The notes: generated from the sequence alone by a model not told the origin. A DNA stretch of 64,000 nucleotides from Microbacterium sp. lyk4-40-TSB-66 (GCF_030209475.1 NZ_JARVRW010000001.1:248001-312000); one strand, 5' to 3'; shown: positions 28,712-37,183, counted from the first letter of the stretch. Numbers and translations: made by a program.

Positions 28712-30103
28712 CTACCTCTGCCGCTCGCCGCCCTCGACCGAGGCGCTGATCTCGCCGGGGCCGTGGCCGACGAACGGGGTCTGCTTGATCTTGGAACCGA
28801 ACAGGATGACGAACATCCAGCCCCAGAGCGCGAGCGGGCCCGAATCGGTCAGTCCCTGCACGACCAGCAGGGCGCCGACGAGAGTGGGCAGAAGCGTCAG
28901 GGGGGAGTGCGGGCGATCGTCGCGCAGATCCCAGCGGGGGCTGTCGACGGCGAAGAACCACGAGCGCCAGACGTACGCCAGGAAGACCAGGGCGAGCAGA
29001 ATCACGCCGACGACGCCGAGCTGCAGGTAGGCGTCGAGCCACATGCTGTGCGCCTGCACGACCGTCTGGTCGTGGTCGACGATCCAGCCGTCGATCAGCG
29101 GCTCCGTGGGGATCCACGGCGTCGAGAACCCCCAGCCGGCGAACGGGCGCTGACCCGCCCGCTCCCGCACGTCGGCCCAGATGCCCTCGCGTCCGAGGAG
29201 GTCGGCGCCTCGTCCGAGCACGCCGAACACCGCTTCGCGTCCGAACCACAGCGCGGTTCCGAAGCCCACGCCGATCGCGGCGTAGAGCAGGTACCAGCGG
29301 GTGCGCTCGCCGGGGCGGCGCGCGGTGCGCATGACGAGCACCGTCCCGAGGACGAGTGCGACGAACGCGGCGGCGATGACCGCGGTCGCCGAGCCCGCGC
29401 GTACGAAGAGGAAGGCGGCGAGGGCGGTCCACACCATCAGCAGCACGCGGCGGGGAGCCCCCGCGGCGAGGCGCACGCCGAACACGATGACGGCCACGAG
29501 CATGGCCGCGGCGAGCAGGTCGGCATTGCCGAAGAGGCCCTGGATGCGCCCCCCGTCGAAGAGGTTGTCGCGCGACCAGCACAGGGTCGGGTCCACGCGC
29601 GCGGACGGCACGACGAAACCGGGGAGGAGGGGTCCACGCACCAGCAGAGACACCGCCACCTCGAACAGCAGCGAGAGTCCCACGACCCATTTCGCCGCCG
29701 ATGCGACGGCGCGCACGACGTCGCGCCAGGTGAGCACCGCCCCCACGAACAGGCCCTGGAACGTGGTGATCAGGAGCAGGAGCCAGGTGAGGACGGATGC
29801 CGCGGTCCAGGCGCTCCACGCGATCGACGCCGCCGCCCACGCCAGGTAGGCGAACGCCAGCCAGGGGAGGCGTCGGACGGCGATCGGCGGGCGGGTCACG
29901 ACCCAGATCACGAGCGAGACGACGGCCGAGGCCCCCGCGACCACGGCTCCCACGACGGGACCCGCGGCGTTGACGAGGCCGACGCCGCCGAGGGCGAGCA
30001 GGATGACGAAGACGCACCACGCCCGCAGCAGCAGGTGCCCCGTGGTCTCGCGCGGGGGCGCCGTCGGCAGCGCCGACACGGGGTGATTCGTGTACATCGC
30101 CAT
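28712..30103 (-). CDS. O-antigen ligase family (Wzy_C) membrane protein
   Basis: 463 residues with about 11-12 membrane helices. The large outer loop lies between about 275 and 350 and includes FAGWGFSTPWIP and QAHSMWLDAYLQLGVVGVILL. The latter is the signature H-(S/N)-x-x-L-x2-x-x-x-G-x2-G block of the Wzy_C/WaaL family. The family joins lipid-linked glycans or polymerises repeat units outside the membrane. The ATG at 30103 has a -10 box 9 nt upstream. In a locus with an ABC exporter its role could be glycan ligation rather than polymerisation. It is divergent from manA. Confidence 0.82.
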   Translation of the reverse strand: MAMYTNHPVSALPTAPPRETTGHLLLRAWCVFVILLALGGVGLVNAAGPVVGAVVAGASAVVSLVIWVVTRPPIAVRRLPWLAFAYLAWAAASIAWSAWTAASVLTWLLLLITTFQGLFVGAVLTWRDVVRAVASAAKWVVGLSLLFEVAVSLLVRGPLLPGFVVPSARVDPTLCWSRDNLFDGGRIQGLFGNADLLAAAMLVAVIVFGVRLAAGAPRRVLLMVWTALAAFLFVRAGSATAVIAAAFVALVLGTVLVMRTARRPGERTRWYLLYAAIGVGFGTALWFGREAVFGVLGRGADLLGREGIWADVRERAGQRPFAGWGFSTPWIPTEPLIDGWIVDHDQTVVQAHSMWLDAYLQLGVVGVILLALVFLAYVWRSWFFAVDSPRWDLRDDRPHSPLTLLPTLVGALLVVQGLTDSGPLALWGWMFVILFGSKIKQTPFVGHGPGEISASVEGGERQR

Positions 30104-30112
30104 GATGCGTTC

Positions 30113-30118
30113 AGGCTA
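30113..30118 (-). promoter_or_regulatory. Putative -10 (TAGCCT) of the O-antigen ligase-like gene
   Basis: TAGCCT on the minus strand lies 9 nt before the ATG at 30103. It forms a back-to-back pair with the manA -10. Confidence 0.45.
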
Positions 30119-30150
30119 CCCGTCGGCATCCGGCCGCGTTCGTTGCTCAC

Positions 30151-30156
30151 TATGCT
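30151..30156 (+). promoter_or_regulatory. Putative -10 (TATGCT) of manA
   Basis: TATGCT lies 7 nt before the GTG at 30164, which supports that GTG as a leaderless start over the ATG at 30152, which lies inside the box. Confidence 0.5.
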
Positions 30157-30163
30157 GACGCCC

Positions 30164-31324
30164 GTGCTTGTTGCGATCTCGAACACGCCCCGCGACTACG
30201 CCTGGGGCAGCCCGACGCTCATCGCCGACCTGGAGGGACGCGAGCCCAGCGGCGCCCCGGAGGCCGAGGTCTGGTTCGGGGATCACCCGGGCTCGCCGGC
30301 CGTGGTGCACGACGGCACGGACCGCGCGCTCGACGCGTGGCTGCCCGCCGTCGCGGCGGAGCAGCACGTGCCGGCGAAACTGCCGTACCTGCTGAAGCTC
30401 CTCGCCGCCGGGGCACCCCTGTCGATCCAGGTGCACCCCTCCAAGGAGCAGGCCGTCGAGGGCTTCGCCCGTGAAGAGGCGGCGGGGGTCCCGCGCGACG
30501 CGGGTTCGCGCAACTACAAGGACGACAACCACAAGCCCGAGGTCATCGTCGCCCTCAGCGACACCTTCACCGCGCTCGCGGGGCTGCGCGACCTCGAGCG
30601 CACCCGCGCCCTGGTCGAGGTCCTCGGCGACGCGCCCGCCGTCGCGACGCTCCGCGCGCACCTGTCGGCGGCCGACGCGGTCGAGGCGCTGCGTACGACC
30701 ATCGCCTGGCTCCTCGGCGAGGCGGACGCGGCCGAGATCGCGCAGATCGTGGATGCCGCGGCATCCGCCGGATCCGACGACTTCGCCGCCGAGCTGGAGC
30801 TGACCCGTTCGCTGCACGCGGCGTACCCCGCCGATCCCGGGATCGTCGTCGCGCTGCTGATGAACCTCGTCGAGCTGCGCCGTGGCGAGGCGATCTTCGT
30901 GCCCGCGGGCGTTCTGCACGCCTACGTCGCGGGGATGGGCGTGGAGATCATGGCGGCGAGCGACAACGTGCTCCGCGGCGGTTTGACGCCCAAGCACATC
31001 GATGTGGCCGAGCTGCTCGCGCTCGTCGACTTCCGTCCGGCCGAACCGCCCTTCCTGCGTCCGACGCCGGCCGGGGACGCGGAGGTCTTCGCCCCCGGCA
31101 TCGCCGATTTCGCCCTGGGGCACCTCGTCAAGGGCGCGGAGGCGCGTCTCGCCCTGCGCGGTGTATCGATCGCCCTCGGCGTGGCGGGATCGGCGACGCT
31201 CACCGGGGCGTCGGGGGCCACGGTCACCCTCGCCGCCGGCGAGGCGGCTCTGGTCACCCCCGACGAGTCGCCGCTGACGAGCGACGGCGCGGGCGAGGTC
31301 TTCGTCGCCATGCCGGGGGCGTGA
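30164..31324 (+). CDS. manA: Mannose-6-phosphate isomerase, class I
   Basis: 386 residues. It interconverts fructose-6-phosphate and mannose-6-phosphate in the cytosol and so feeds GDP-mannose and mannosylated glycans and lipids. The cupin metal-binding motifs are visible: LSIQVHPSKEQA, with the metal His, and NHKPEVIVALS. Later come GEAIFVPAGVLHAYVAGMGVEIMAASDNVLRGGLTPKH, quoted here only by its ends (GEAIFVPAG and RGGLTPKH), which holds the catalytic Arg. Length is normal. GTG at 30164 gives the family N-terminus LVAISNTPRDYAWGS. In many actinobacteria manA is near whiB2, as here. Confidence 0.95.
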   Translation: MLVAISNTPRDYAWGSPTLIADLEGREPSGAPEAEVWFGDHPGSPAVVHDGTDRALDAWLPAVAAEQHVPAKLPYLLKLLAAGAPLSIQVHPSKEQAVEGFAREEAAGVPRDAGSRNYKDDNHKPEVIVALSDTFTALAGLRDLERTRALVEVLGDAPAVATLRAHLSAADAVEALRTTIAWLLGEADAAEIAQIVDAAASAGSDDFAAELELTRSLHAAYPADPGIVVALLMNLVELRRGEAIFVPAGVLHAYVAGMGVEIMAASDNVLRGGLTPKHIDVAELLALVDFRPAEPPFLRPTPAGDAEVFAPGIADFALGHLVKGAEARLALRGVSIALGVAGSATLTGASGATVTLAAGEAALVTPDESPLTSDGAGEVFVAMPGA

Positions 31325-31387
31325 CCGCGACACGCCGGAGCGCGTCCTGAAGGTTCAGGTCGCCGTTGAGGGTTTACCATCCGCGAC

Positions 31388-31419
31388 TTGACCAATCCGA
31401 ATGACACGGGTGTAATTAT
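31388..31419 (+). promoter_or_regulatory. Putative whiB promoter
   Basis: TTGACC (31388-31393) and TAATTAT (31413-31419), an AT-rich island in GC-rich DNA, are separated by 19 bp. A TG precedes the -10. They lie about 50 nt before the whiB start. Confidence 0.45.
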
Positions 31420-31468
31420 CCCTACGCGCAAGCCGCGTCATGGGGGCTCGAACGAGGGGGAGGATGAT

Positions 31469-31792
31469 ATGGCGACGTCGCAGTACCGGTCCGGTGTTCC
31501 GGACAACTGGTTCGTAGACCCGGTCGACCTCGGTGTTCCCGGCGTTCGCCGCGACATCGACGCCACGGAGGAGAACACCCTCGCGTGGCAGACCGATGCG
31601 CTCTGCTCGCAGACCGACCCTGAGGCGTTCTTCCCCGAGAAGGGCGGATCGACCCGCGACGCCAAGCGCATCTGCACCTCGTGCGACGTCAAGAGCGAGT
31701 GCCTCGAGTACGCGCTGCAGAACGACGAGCGCTTCGGCATCTGGGGCGGCCTCAGCGAGCGCGAGCGCCGCAAGCTCAAGCGTCGCGCCTGA
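31469..31792 (+). CDS. whiB: WhiB family iron-sulfur transcription regulator (WhiB2/WhmD-like)
   Basis: 107 residues. WhiB proteins bind a 4Fe-4S cluster through four Cys and act with the main sigma factor. Here the Cys pattern is ALCSQTD, then RICTSCDVKSEC (C-x2-C-x5-C), followed by the G-(I/V)-W-G-G turn (FGIWGGLSERE) and the basic tail RRKLKRRA. The ATG at 31469 follows a GGGGGAGG ribosome site; an in-frame TTG at 31388 would overlap the promoter and was rejected. Position next to manA and a giant GT2 matches the WhiB2 neighbourhood, whose members control septation and cell-wall genes. Confidence 0.93.
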   Translation: MATSQYRSGVPDNWFVDPVDLGVPGVRRDIDATEENTLAWQTDALCSQTDPEAFFPEKGGSTRDAKRICTSCDVKSECLEYALQNDERFGIWGGLSERERRKLKRRA

Positions 31793-31870
31793 GTCGCGCG
31801 CCTGTCCGCAGCGCGCCTGAACGATCCGGCGGCCGACGGCGCGGCGTCCGCGATCCCGCGGAGCCGGACT

Positions 31871-31876
31871 TAGGCT
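31871..31876 (+). promoter_or_regulatory. Putative -10 (TAGGCT) of the giant GT2 gene
   Basis: TAGGCT lies 10 nt before the ATG at 31887. No ribosome site is visible. Confidence 0.45.
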
Positions 31877-31886
31877 GATCCGCGTC

Positions 31887-34733
31887 ATGCCCGACCGTGT
31901 ACACGCCATCCTCGTCGTGCGTCCCGAAGGACGCACTCCCGCGGCGAACCATCTTCAGCGCACGCTCTCCGCCCTCGCCGCCCAGACCCGTCGCGTGGAC
32001 GCCCTCACCATCGTGCTGTGCGGCCCGGACGCCGAGCTCACCCGCTTGGCCGCGGGGTCGGGAGCCGAAGGCGTGATCACGGCCTCGGCAGGGACGTCGT
32101 TCGCCGCGGCCACCGCGCTCGCGACACCTCGCCTGACGGGCGACACGGTCTGGCTCCTCGCGCAGGACACCGCGCCCGATCCCGACGCGCTCGAACGCCT
32201 CGCGGGCGCCCTCGAACTCTCGCCGCCGCTGGTGGTGGCCGCCCCCAAGCTCGTCGACTGGGACGATCGCGACGTCATCCGCTCCCTGGGCGTGAGCATG
32301 AACCGCTACGGCGCCACCGTCGACCTCGTCGCCGGCGAGCTCGACCAGGGGCAGCGCGATCGCTCCTCCGACGTGCTCGGTGCCGATGTGCGCGGAGTCC
32401 TCGTGCGCCGCGACGCGTGGTCCGCGCTCGGCGGACTCGACCCCGCCCTCGGCGGCGCCGACGAGGGTCTGGACCTGGGGGTCCGCGCACGATTGGGCGC
32501 CCGCCTGGTCGCCGTGGTCCCCGCCGCCCGGGTCGCCGTCGCCGGTGACGGCGTCGCCGCCATGGCCCGCGGTCGTCGGCGCGCGCGCCGCCGCGCCTTC
32601 GCGACCCGTACGGCGCAACTGCACCGCCGGCTCGCGTACGCGCCGGCCCCCGCCGTCCCCCTGCATTGGCTGTCGTTCCTGCCCCTCGCCCTGTGGCGGA
32701 CGTTCGTGCACCTGGTGACGAAAGTCCCGCACCGCGTGCTGCCCGAATGGGGGGCGACGCTTCTGGTCATGGCGAGGCCGGCAGCCGTCGCCCGTGCGCG
32801 GCGGAGGATCCGCACCGTCCGCAGCGTCGGATGGTCGCGGATCGCCCCGCTCCGCGTCTCGCGGGCCGAGATGCGCGTGCGCTGGCAGGGCGACGTGGGC
32901 GACCCCGACGCCCCGGTCCGCAGCGAACTGAAGTTCTTCGTCGGCGGCGGCGCATGGGCGGTGCTGGGCGCGCTCGCCGTGTCGGTGGCCCTGTTCGCGC
33001 CGCTCCTGGCATGGCCGGTGCTCGGCGGCGGGGCGCTCGCTCCTCTTCGGGCGAACGTCGCGCAGCTCTGGCAGGACGCGGCCTGGGGTCTGCGTCCTCT
33101 CGGGCTGGATGCCATCGGCCCGGCCGACCCGTTCGCAGCGCTCGTGGCGCTGGTGGGAACCCTGTCGCCGGGCGATCCCTCGCGAGCCTTCGTCGTGCTG
33201 TGGGTGCTCGCCCTCCCGCTCGCGGTGTTGGGCGGCTGGTTCGCCGCCACCCGCGTCACGGAGTCGTCGCTGCTGCGCATCGTCGCGGCGATCGCGTGGG
33301 CGCTCGCACCGACCTTCCTCGCTGCGCTCGTGGAGGGACGCCCCGCCGGGGTGCTGGTGCACCTGTTGCTGCCGTGGCTGTTCTCCGCCGCGAGCGTCGC
33401 GCATCGCTCCTGGGCGCCGGCGGGGGCGGCATCCATCCTGCTCGTCGCGGTGCTCGCCTGCGCCCCGTCCCTGGCGCCCGCGGCGGTCGTGCTCTGGTGC
33501 GCCGCCCTCGTGGTCGTCGCCCTCGTCGCCGGCCGCGGCATCGCTCGGGTGGTGTGGCTCGTGATCCCCTCGGCGGTGATCTTCGCCCCGCTCGTGTGGA
33601 CCCAGGTGCGAGCCGGCAATGCGTGGGGTCTGCTCGCCGACCCCGGCGTGCCGTTCGCGGGCGACGAGGTCTCGCCCGATCCGCTCGGCCGTGCCCTGCT
33701 GGCCGCGGGGTTCCCCACCTCCGACCCGGGCGGGTGGGCGAGTCTGCTCGGTCACCCCGTGTGGTGGGTGGGCCTGCTCGTGGCTCCGCTCGCGGTGCTC
33801 GCCGTGCTGTCCGTGCTCACGGCGCGCTGGATCACGGCATCCGGGCTCATCGTGATCACCGTGGCCGGGCTCGCCACCGCGTTCGCCGCGGTGGGTGTCG
33901 CGGTGTCGTTCGACGACTCCGCCGTCGCGGTGCCGCTCTGGGCCGGCTCCGGCCTCAGTCTGGCGTGGGTGGGTCTGGTCGGTGCTGCCGTCGTCGCCCT
34001 CGATGCCGGCATCCCCGATCGCGTACGGGTGCTTCGTCCGATCGGCGGGCTCGCAGCGGTGCTGGCGCTCGCCGTGGCCGTGGCCCCCGCGCTCACCGCC
34101 CAGCTCGCCGACGGCGCCGCCCCGCGTTCGGTGCTGACGAACGGACCCGTCTCCACCCTCCCCGCCTTCGTCGCCGCCGAGGGGCGCGGCTCGCTCGCCA
34201 TCGGCACGCTCGTGCTCGACCCGCGCGACGACGGCCTGCGCGTCGAGGTCGTCTGGGGCGGGAGCGCCACGCTGTCTGGGCAGAGCACGGTCGACGCCAC
34301 GCGCGTCTCCGCCGACGACCAGCAGCGCGAGCTCGCAGCCCTTGCCGCCGACCTCGTGTCGCCCTCCACCGACGACGTCGTGTCGCTGCTGGCCGAGCGG
34401 GGGATCGGCTTCGTCCTGCTGTCGTCGGCGCCGTCGACCCAGGACGACGTCGTGCTCGGCGACCGGCTGAGCGCCGCCACCTCTCTCGACCAGCGCGACC
34501 TGCTCGATCCCGTGGGGACGACCTCGCGCGGAGACCTCTGGCGCGTGAACACCGAGGTCGTTCCGCGCGCGCCCCTGGACGATCACCGGGCGACCCTCCA
34601 ACGGCTCGTCGCGCTGGGTTCTCTCGGCGTGCTGGTGATCGCGTTGCTGCTCGCCGTCCCCACCGCGGCCTCGCGCCGCATCGCGCGCCGCACCCCGCGC
34701 ATCGTCGGACCGACACCGGGAGGTTCGCGATGA
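31887..34733 (+). CDS. Giant GT2-like glycosyltransferase with C-terminal membrane region
   Basis: 948 residues. The first about 230 residues form a GT2 domain (HAILVVRPEGRTP, a degenerate LLAQDTAPDPDALERL metal site, VRGVLVRRDAWSALGGLDP). It is followed by about 12-14 hydrophobic helices between 350 and 740, an extracytoplasmic stretch, and a last helix near 905-930 with a basic tail. The usual GT2 DxD is weak, so activity is uncertain. Proteins of this build lie beside whiB in many actinobacteria. The stop overlaps the next start (ATGA), coupling it to the DUF5719 protein. Likely role in cell-surface glycan assembly; no substrate is known. Confidence 0.75.
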   Translation: MPDRVHAILVVRPEGRTPAANHLQRTLSALAAQTRRVDALTIVLCGPDAELTRLAAGSGAEGVITASAGTSFAAATALATPRLTGDTVWLLAQDTAPDPDALERLAGALELSPPLVVAAPKLVDWDDRDVIRSLGVSMNRYGATVDLVAGELDQGQRDRSSDVLGADVRGVLVRRDAWSALGGLDPALGGADEGLDLGVRARLGARLVAVVPAARVAVAGDGVAAMARGRRRARRRAFATRTAQLHRRLAYAPAPAVPLHWLSFLPLALWRTFVHLVTKVPHRVLPEWGATLLVMARPAAVARARRRIRTVRSVGWSRIAPLRVSRAEMRVRWQGDVGDPDAPVRSELKFFVGGGAWAVLGALAVSVALFAPLLAWPVLGGGALAPLRANVAQLWQDAAWGLRPLGLDAIGPADPFAALVALVGTLSPGDPSRAFVVLWVLALPLAVLGGWFAATRVTESSLLRIVAAIAWALAPTFLAALVEGRPAGVLVHLLLPWLFSAASVAHRSWAPAGAASILLVAVLACAPSLAPAAVVLWCAALVVVALVAGRGIARVVWLVIPSAVIFAPLVWTQVRAGNAWGLLADPGVPFAGDEVSPDPLGRALLAAGFPTSDPGGWASLLGHPVWWVGLLVAPLAVLAVLSVLTARWITASGLIVITVAGLATAFAAVGVAVSFDDSAVAVPLWAGSGLSLAWVGLVGAAVVALDAGIPDRVRVLRPIGGLAAVLALAVAVAPALTAQLADGAAPRSVLTNGPVSTLPAFVAAEGRGSLAIGTLVLDPRDDGLRVEVVWGGSATLSGQSTVDATRVSADDQQRELAALAADLVSPSTDDVVSLLAERGIGFVLLSSAPSTQDDVVLGDRLSAATSLDQRDLLDPVGTTSRGDLWRVNTEVVPRAPLDDHRATLQRLVALGSLGVLVIALLLAVPTAASRRIARRTPRIVGPTPGGSR

Positions 34734-36121
34734 GTGAGCGCCGACTGGCCCGTTACGCCGCCACGAGCGCCCGCCTGGTCGCCGGAGCGGCCATCGCCGC
34801 GGCGGCCGTCGTCGGCACCGTCGCCGCGATCGCGGTGCCCTGGCCGCAGTACACGGCGCAGCCGGTGCGTCTCGAGACCACCCCGGCGCCCAGCGACACC
34901 GTGCTCGCGTGCGACGGTCCGCTGCTGGCGCTCGGGCGCAACGCCGACGCCGCGGGCAGCCTGAGCGCCGCCGCGCCGTCGGACATCGTGAGCGGACCCG
35001 CCGACGCCGCTGCCACCACCAGCACGCTCGGCGGGGCGACGGGAGCCGCCGACGGCGACGCTCCGGTCCTGCGCGCGGCCCCGCGCGACGGAGTGCTGAC
35101 CTCGATCGCCGCAGCGACCTCGGCCACCGCCGCCTCCGACGACCTCGTCGGCTTCGCGGCATCCGCGTGCCGCGCTCCGCTGGCGGAGTCGTGGCTGGTG
35201 GGAGGGGCGAGCACCACGGGCGCGAACGACCTCATCGAGTTGGCCAACCCCGGCAGCGTGCCGGCGACGGTGCAGCTGTCGGTGTACGGATCGCAGGGCG
35301 TGTCGACGCCGCCGAGCGGACAGAACATCGTCATCGCGGCCGGCGAGCGCCGCATCGTGCCCCTGGCGGGACTGCTGCTGGGCGAGGAGAGCCCCGTCGT
35401 ACGGGTCGTCTCATCCGGAGCCCCCGTGCACGCGGCGCTGCAGACGAGCGTGACGCGGGTGCTGCTGCCCGGCGGTGTCGAGCAGGTGGCACCGACGGCG
35501 CAGGCCGACACGCGCCTGGTGATGCCCGGTGTGCAGGTCGTCGCGACCGCGGCGGGCCAGGCCGGGACCGTCCTCCGCCTGCTCGCGCCGGGCGCGGACG
35601 CCACCGCCACCGTCGCCCTCATCCCGGTGGATGCCGTGACGCCCGCTCCCGCGTCCTTCGACATTCCTCTCACGGCCGGGCTCCCCACCTCCGTCGACCT
35701 CACGGGCAACACCGCCGGCGCGTACACGGTCGAGGTGTCGGCCACGGCCCCCGTGGTGGGCGCGACGTGGTCGACGACGGGCTTCGGAGAGGGCGCAGAC
35801 TTCGCCTGGTACGCCGCGGCCCCCGAGATCGCCGACCCCAGCGTCGTCGCGGTCGCCCCCGGTTCGGGTGCGTCGGTGGTGCTCGCCGCCGACGCGGGCG
35901 ATGCGAGCGTCACCCTCACCCCCGTCGAGGGCGGCGACCCCGTGTCGACCCCCGTCGTGGCGGGGTCGAGCACGGCGCTGCCCGTCGCGGCGGGCGTGTA
36001 CCGCCTCGAGACGACCGCGCCCGTGCGTGCCTCCGTCACCTACACCGGTGCGTCGGCGCTGGCGTCGTACCCGCTCTGGCCCGCGGACGCGGCGGCGTCG
36101 GCGGTCACCGTCCTGCCGTGA
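34730..36121 (+). CDS. DUF5719 family exported protein
   Basis: 463 residues. There is an N-terminal membrane anchor or signal segment (about 13-40, AGAAIAAAAVVGTVAAIAV), then an Ala/Thr/Val-rich, beta-strand-rich extracytoplasmic region. It includes ESWLVGGASTTGANDLIELANPGSVPATV, here cited by its ends (ESWLVGGAS, NPGSVPATV), a pattern typical of DUF5719 proteins located after whiB-linked GT2 genes. The ATG overlaps the GT2 stop by 4 nt. Function is unknown; coupling implies a partnership with the GT2/membrane protein at the cell surface. Confidence 0.75.
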   Translation: MSERRLARYAATSARLVAGAAIAAAAVVGTVAAIAVPWPQYTAQPVRLETTPAPSDTVLACDGPLLALGRNADAAGSLSAAAPSDIVSGPADAAATTSTLGGATGAADGDAPVLRAAPRDGVLTSIAAATSATAASDDLVGFAASACRAPLAESWLVGGASTTGANDLIELANPGSVPATVQLSVYGSQGVSTPPSGQNIVIAAGERRIVPLAGLLLGEESPVVRVVSSGAPVHAALQTSVTRVLLPGGVEQVAPTAQADTRLVMPGVQVVATAAGQAGTVLRLLAPGADATATVALIPVDAVTPAPASFDIPLTAGLPTSVDLTGNTAGAYTVEVSATAPVVGATWSTTGFGEGADFAWYAAAPEIADPSVVAVAPGSGASVVLAADAGDASVTLTPVEGGDPVSTPVVAGSSTALPVAAGVYRLETTAPVRASVTYTGASALASYPLWPADAAASAVTVLP

Positions 36122-36126
36122 GGGAC

Positions 36127-36148
36127 TGACCCGACGCACGCCGGGTCA
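36127..36148. terminator. Small hairpin between convergent genes
   Basis: TGACCCG (36127-36133) pairs with CGGGTCA (36142-36148), 7 bp with an 8-nt loop, directly after the DUF5719 stop. Confidence 0.4.
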
Positions 36149-36204
36149 CGGATGCCGCCGCGACGGCGAGCCGCGCGGCACCGCGTCGCTCGGGCGACGG
36201 CGGC

Positions 36205-36639
36205 TCAGAAGAAGCGGAAGCGCTCGGGGCCCAGATCCCAGGGATCGCGGTCGAGGTACTCTGCGGCCGCGCGGAACACGGCTCCCTCGATCATCATGCG
36301 ACGGTGCAGGTCGTCGTCCTGATGCGGGTGCCCCAGGCGTTCGATGGGCACGCGGTACAGGATGATGCGTTTCTGTTCCCGCAGGACCGTCCAGCGCGGG
36401 ATGCCGTCAGCGGAGGCGGGGGGCATGATGCCGATCTCGAACGACACCTCGCGCAGGTCGGTCCACGCCGACCGCAGGAACTCCGCCGCGGTGCTGACCG
36501 CGATGTCGAACCTCTCGACGCGCGTGTCGATGGGGGGCAGCGGGGGGCGCACCACCGGGCTGCGGTTCTCACGCCCGTGTCGCCCGTGACGCGACGGGCG
36601 GGCGACCGGCCGCGCTTCGCGGGATCGGCGACGCATCAT
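36205..36639 (-). CDS. 'Metallopeptidase family' (Zincin_1-like) protein lacking HExxH
   Basis: 144 residues, the counterpart of the small protein beside whiB2 in mycobacteria (Rv3259 type). A basic disordered N-terminus (about 1-35, many Arg/His) precedes a compact domain: FDIAVSTAAEFLRSAWTDL, FEIGIMPPASADGIPRW, RIILYRVPIERL and HRRMMIEGAVFRAAAEYL. The helix where zincins carry HExxH reads MMIEGAVFRAA here, so the zinc ligands are absent and catalysis is unlikely. Two ATGs (36639 and 36636) follow a -10 TAGGAT. The fold assignment comes from the general pattern; the function is unknown. Confidence 0.7.
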   Translation of the reverse strand: MMRRRSREARPVARPSRHGRHGRENRSPVVRPPLPPIDTRVERFDIAVSTAAEFLRSAWTDLREVSFEIGIMPPASADGIPRWTVLREQKRIILYRVPIERLGHPHQDDDLHRRMMIEGAVFRAAAEYLDRDPWDLGPERFRFF

Positions 36640-36645
36640 GCGCCC

Positions 36646-36651
36646 ATCCTA
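36646..36651 (-). promoter_or_regulatory. Putative -10 (TAGGAT) of the zincin-like gene
   Basis: TAGGAT on the minus strand lies 6 nt before the ATG at 36639; leaderless transcription is likely. Confidence 0.5.
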
Positions 36652-36724
36652 CGTTCGCGCGTGCGACCGGGCGGGCAGACGAGGGCGTTGCGGGTGGGCG
36701 GATGCGGGGGGCGCGCGCGGGGGC

Positions 36725-36867
36725 GGGCGGACGCGGGGGGTGCGCCGGGCGAGCCGACGCGTGCGCGCCCCGGGTGGGCGGACCGGGGCGCGCGCGGGCG
36801 AGGGCGGACGCGGGGGGTGCGCCGGGCGATCCGACGCGTGCGCGCCCCGGTGGGCGGACCGGGGCGC
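36725..36867. repeat. Tandem duplication of a 77-bp GC-rich unit
   Basis: Copy 1 begins at 36725 and copy 2 at 36802. Over about 66 bp they differ by one substitution (GAGCCG versus GATCCG) and one base deletion in the CCCCGG run. Degenerate partial copies flank it. The strand is very G-rich and lies between divergent genes. Confidence 0.8.
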
Positions 36868-36962
36868 ACCGGGGCGCACCGGTCGGCTCGGACCCGGGTG
36901 TCCCGGAGGGGAGCGGATGCCGGGCATCGGCGCGGCGTGGAGGCGGAGGGGGAGGTGCTGAC

Positions 36963-36968
36963 TAGGCT
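36963..36968 (+). promoter_or_regulatory. Putative -10 (TAGGCT) of the DUF3499 gene
   Basis: TAGGCT lies 8 nt before the ATG at 36977, with no ribosome site. Confidence 0.5.
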
Positions 36969-36976
36969 GACCGGCG

Positions 36977-37183
36977 ATGCGCGACAGACTCTGCTCGAAG
37001 GTGGGATGCGCCCGTGAGGCGATGAGCACCCTCACCTACGACTACGGCGACCAGATGGCGGCCCTGGGCCCCATGGGTCCCGCGGGCGACCCTCACGCGC
37101 ACGACCTCTGCGCGATCCACGCGGATCGGCTGTCGGTGCCCAAGGGCTGGGTCGTCGTGCGCCACGAGACACTGCGCACCTGA
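36977..37183 (+). CDS. DUF3499 family protein
   Basis: 68 residues, shorter than most DUF3499 proteins because the variable tail is missing. The conserved core is complete: RLCSKVGCAREAMSTLTYDY at the N-terminus, with two Cys, then HDLCAIHADRLSVPKGW with a third Cys and two His, a likely zinc-binding set (C-x4-C ... C-x2-H). It corresponds to Rv3258c, next to whiB2 and manA in mycobacteria. Function is unknown. Confidence 0.88.
   Translation: MRDRLCSKVGCAREAMSTLTYDYGDQMAALGPMGPAGDPHAHDLCAIHADRLSVPKGWVVVRHETLRT

Noticed and set aside
28181..30163. Open frame running in from upstream of manA, which would give a 1047-residue fusion
   Set aside because: The upstream part is the antisense of the GT2 and ligase-like genes; a -10 box precedes the GTG at 30164 and ManA homology begins there.
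31776..35162. Very long open frame (over 1100 codons) on the minus strand opposite the giant GT2
   Set aside because: It is rich in Arg/His/Gly/Asp with no domain or membrane pattern, as expected for the antisense of a GC-rich gene. The plus-strand gene has clear helices, family motifs and coupled overlaps.
36660..36976. Short open frames in the G-rich spacer
   Set aside because: All frames are open because of extreme GC content and the 77-bp duplication; the translations are Gly/Arg/Ala low complexity without a ribosome site.
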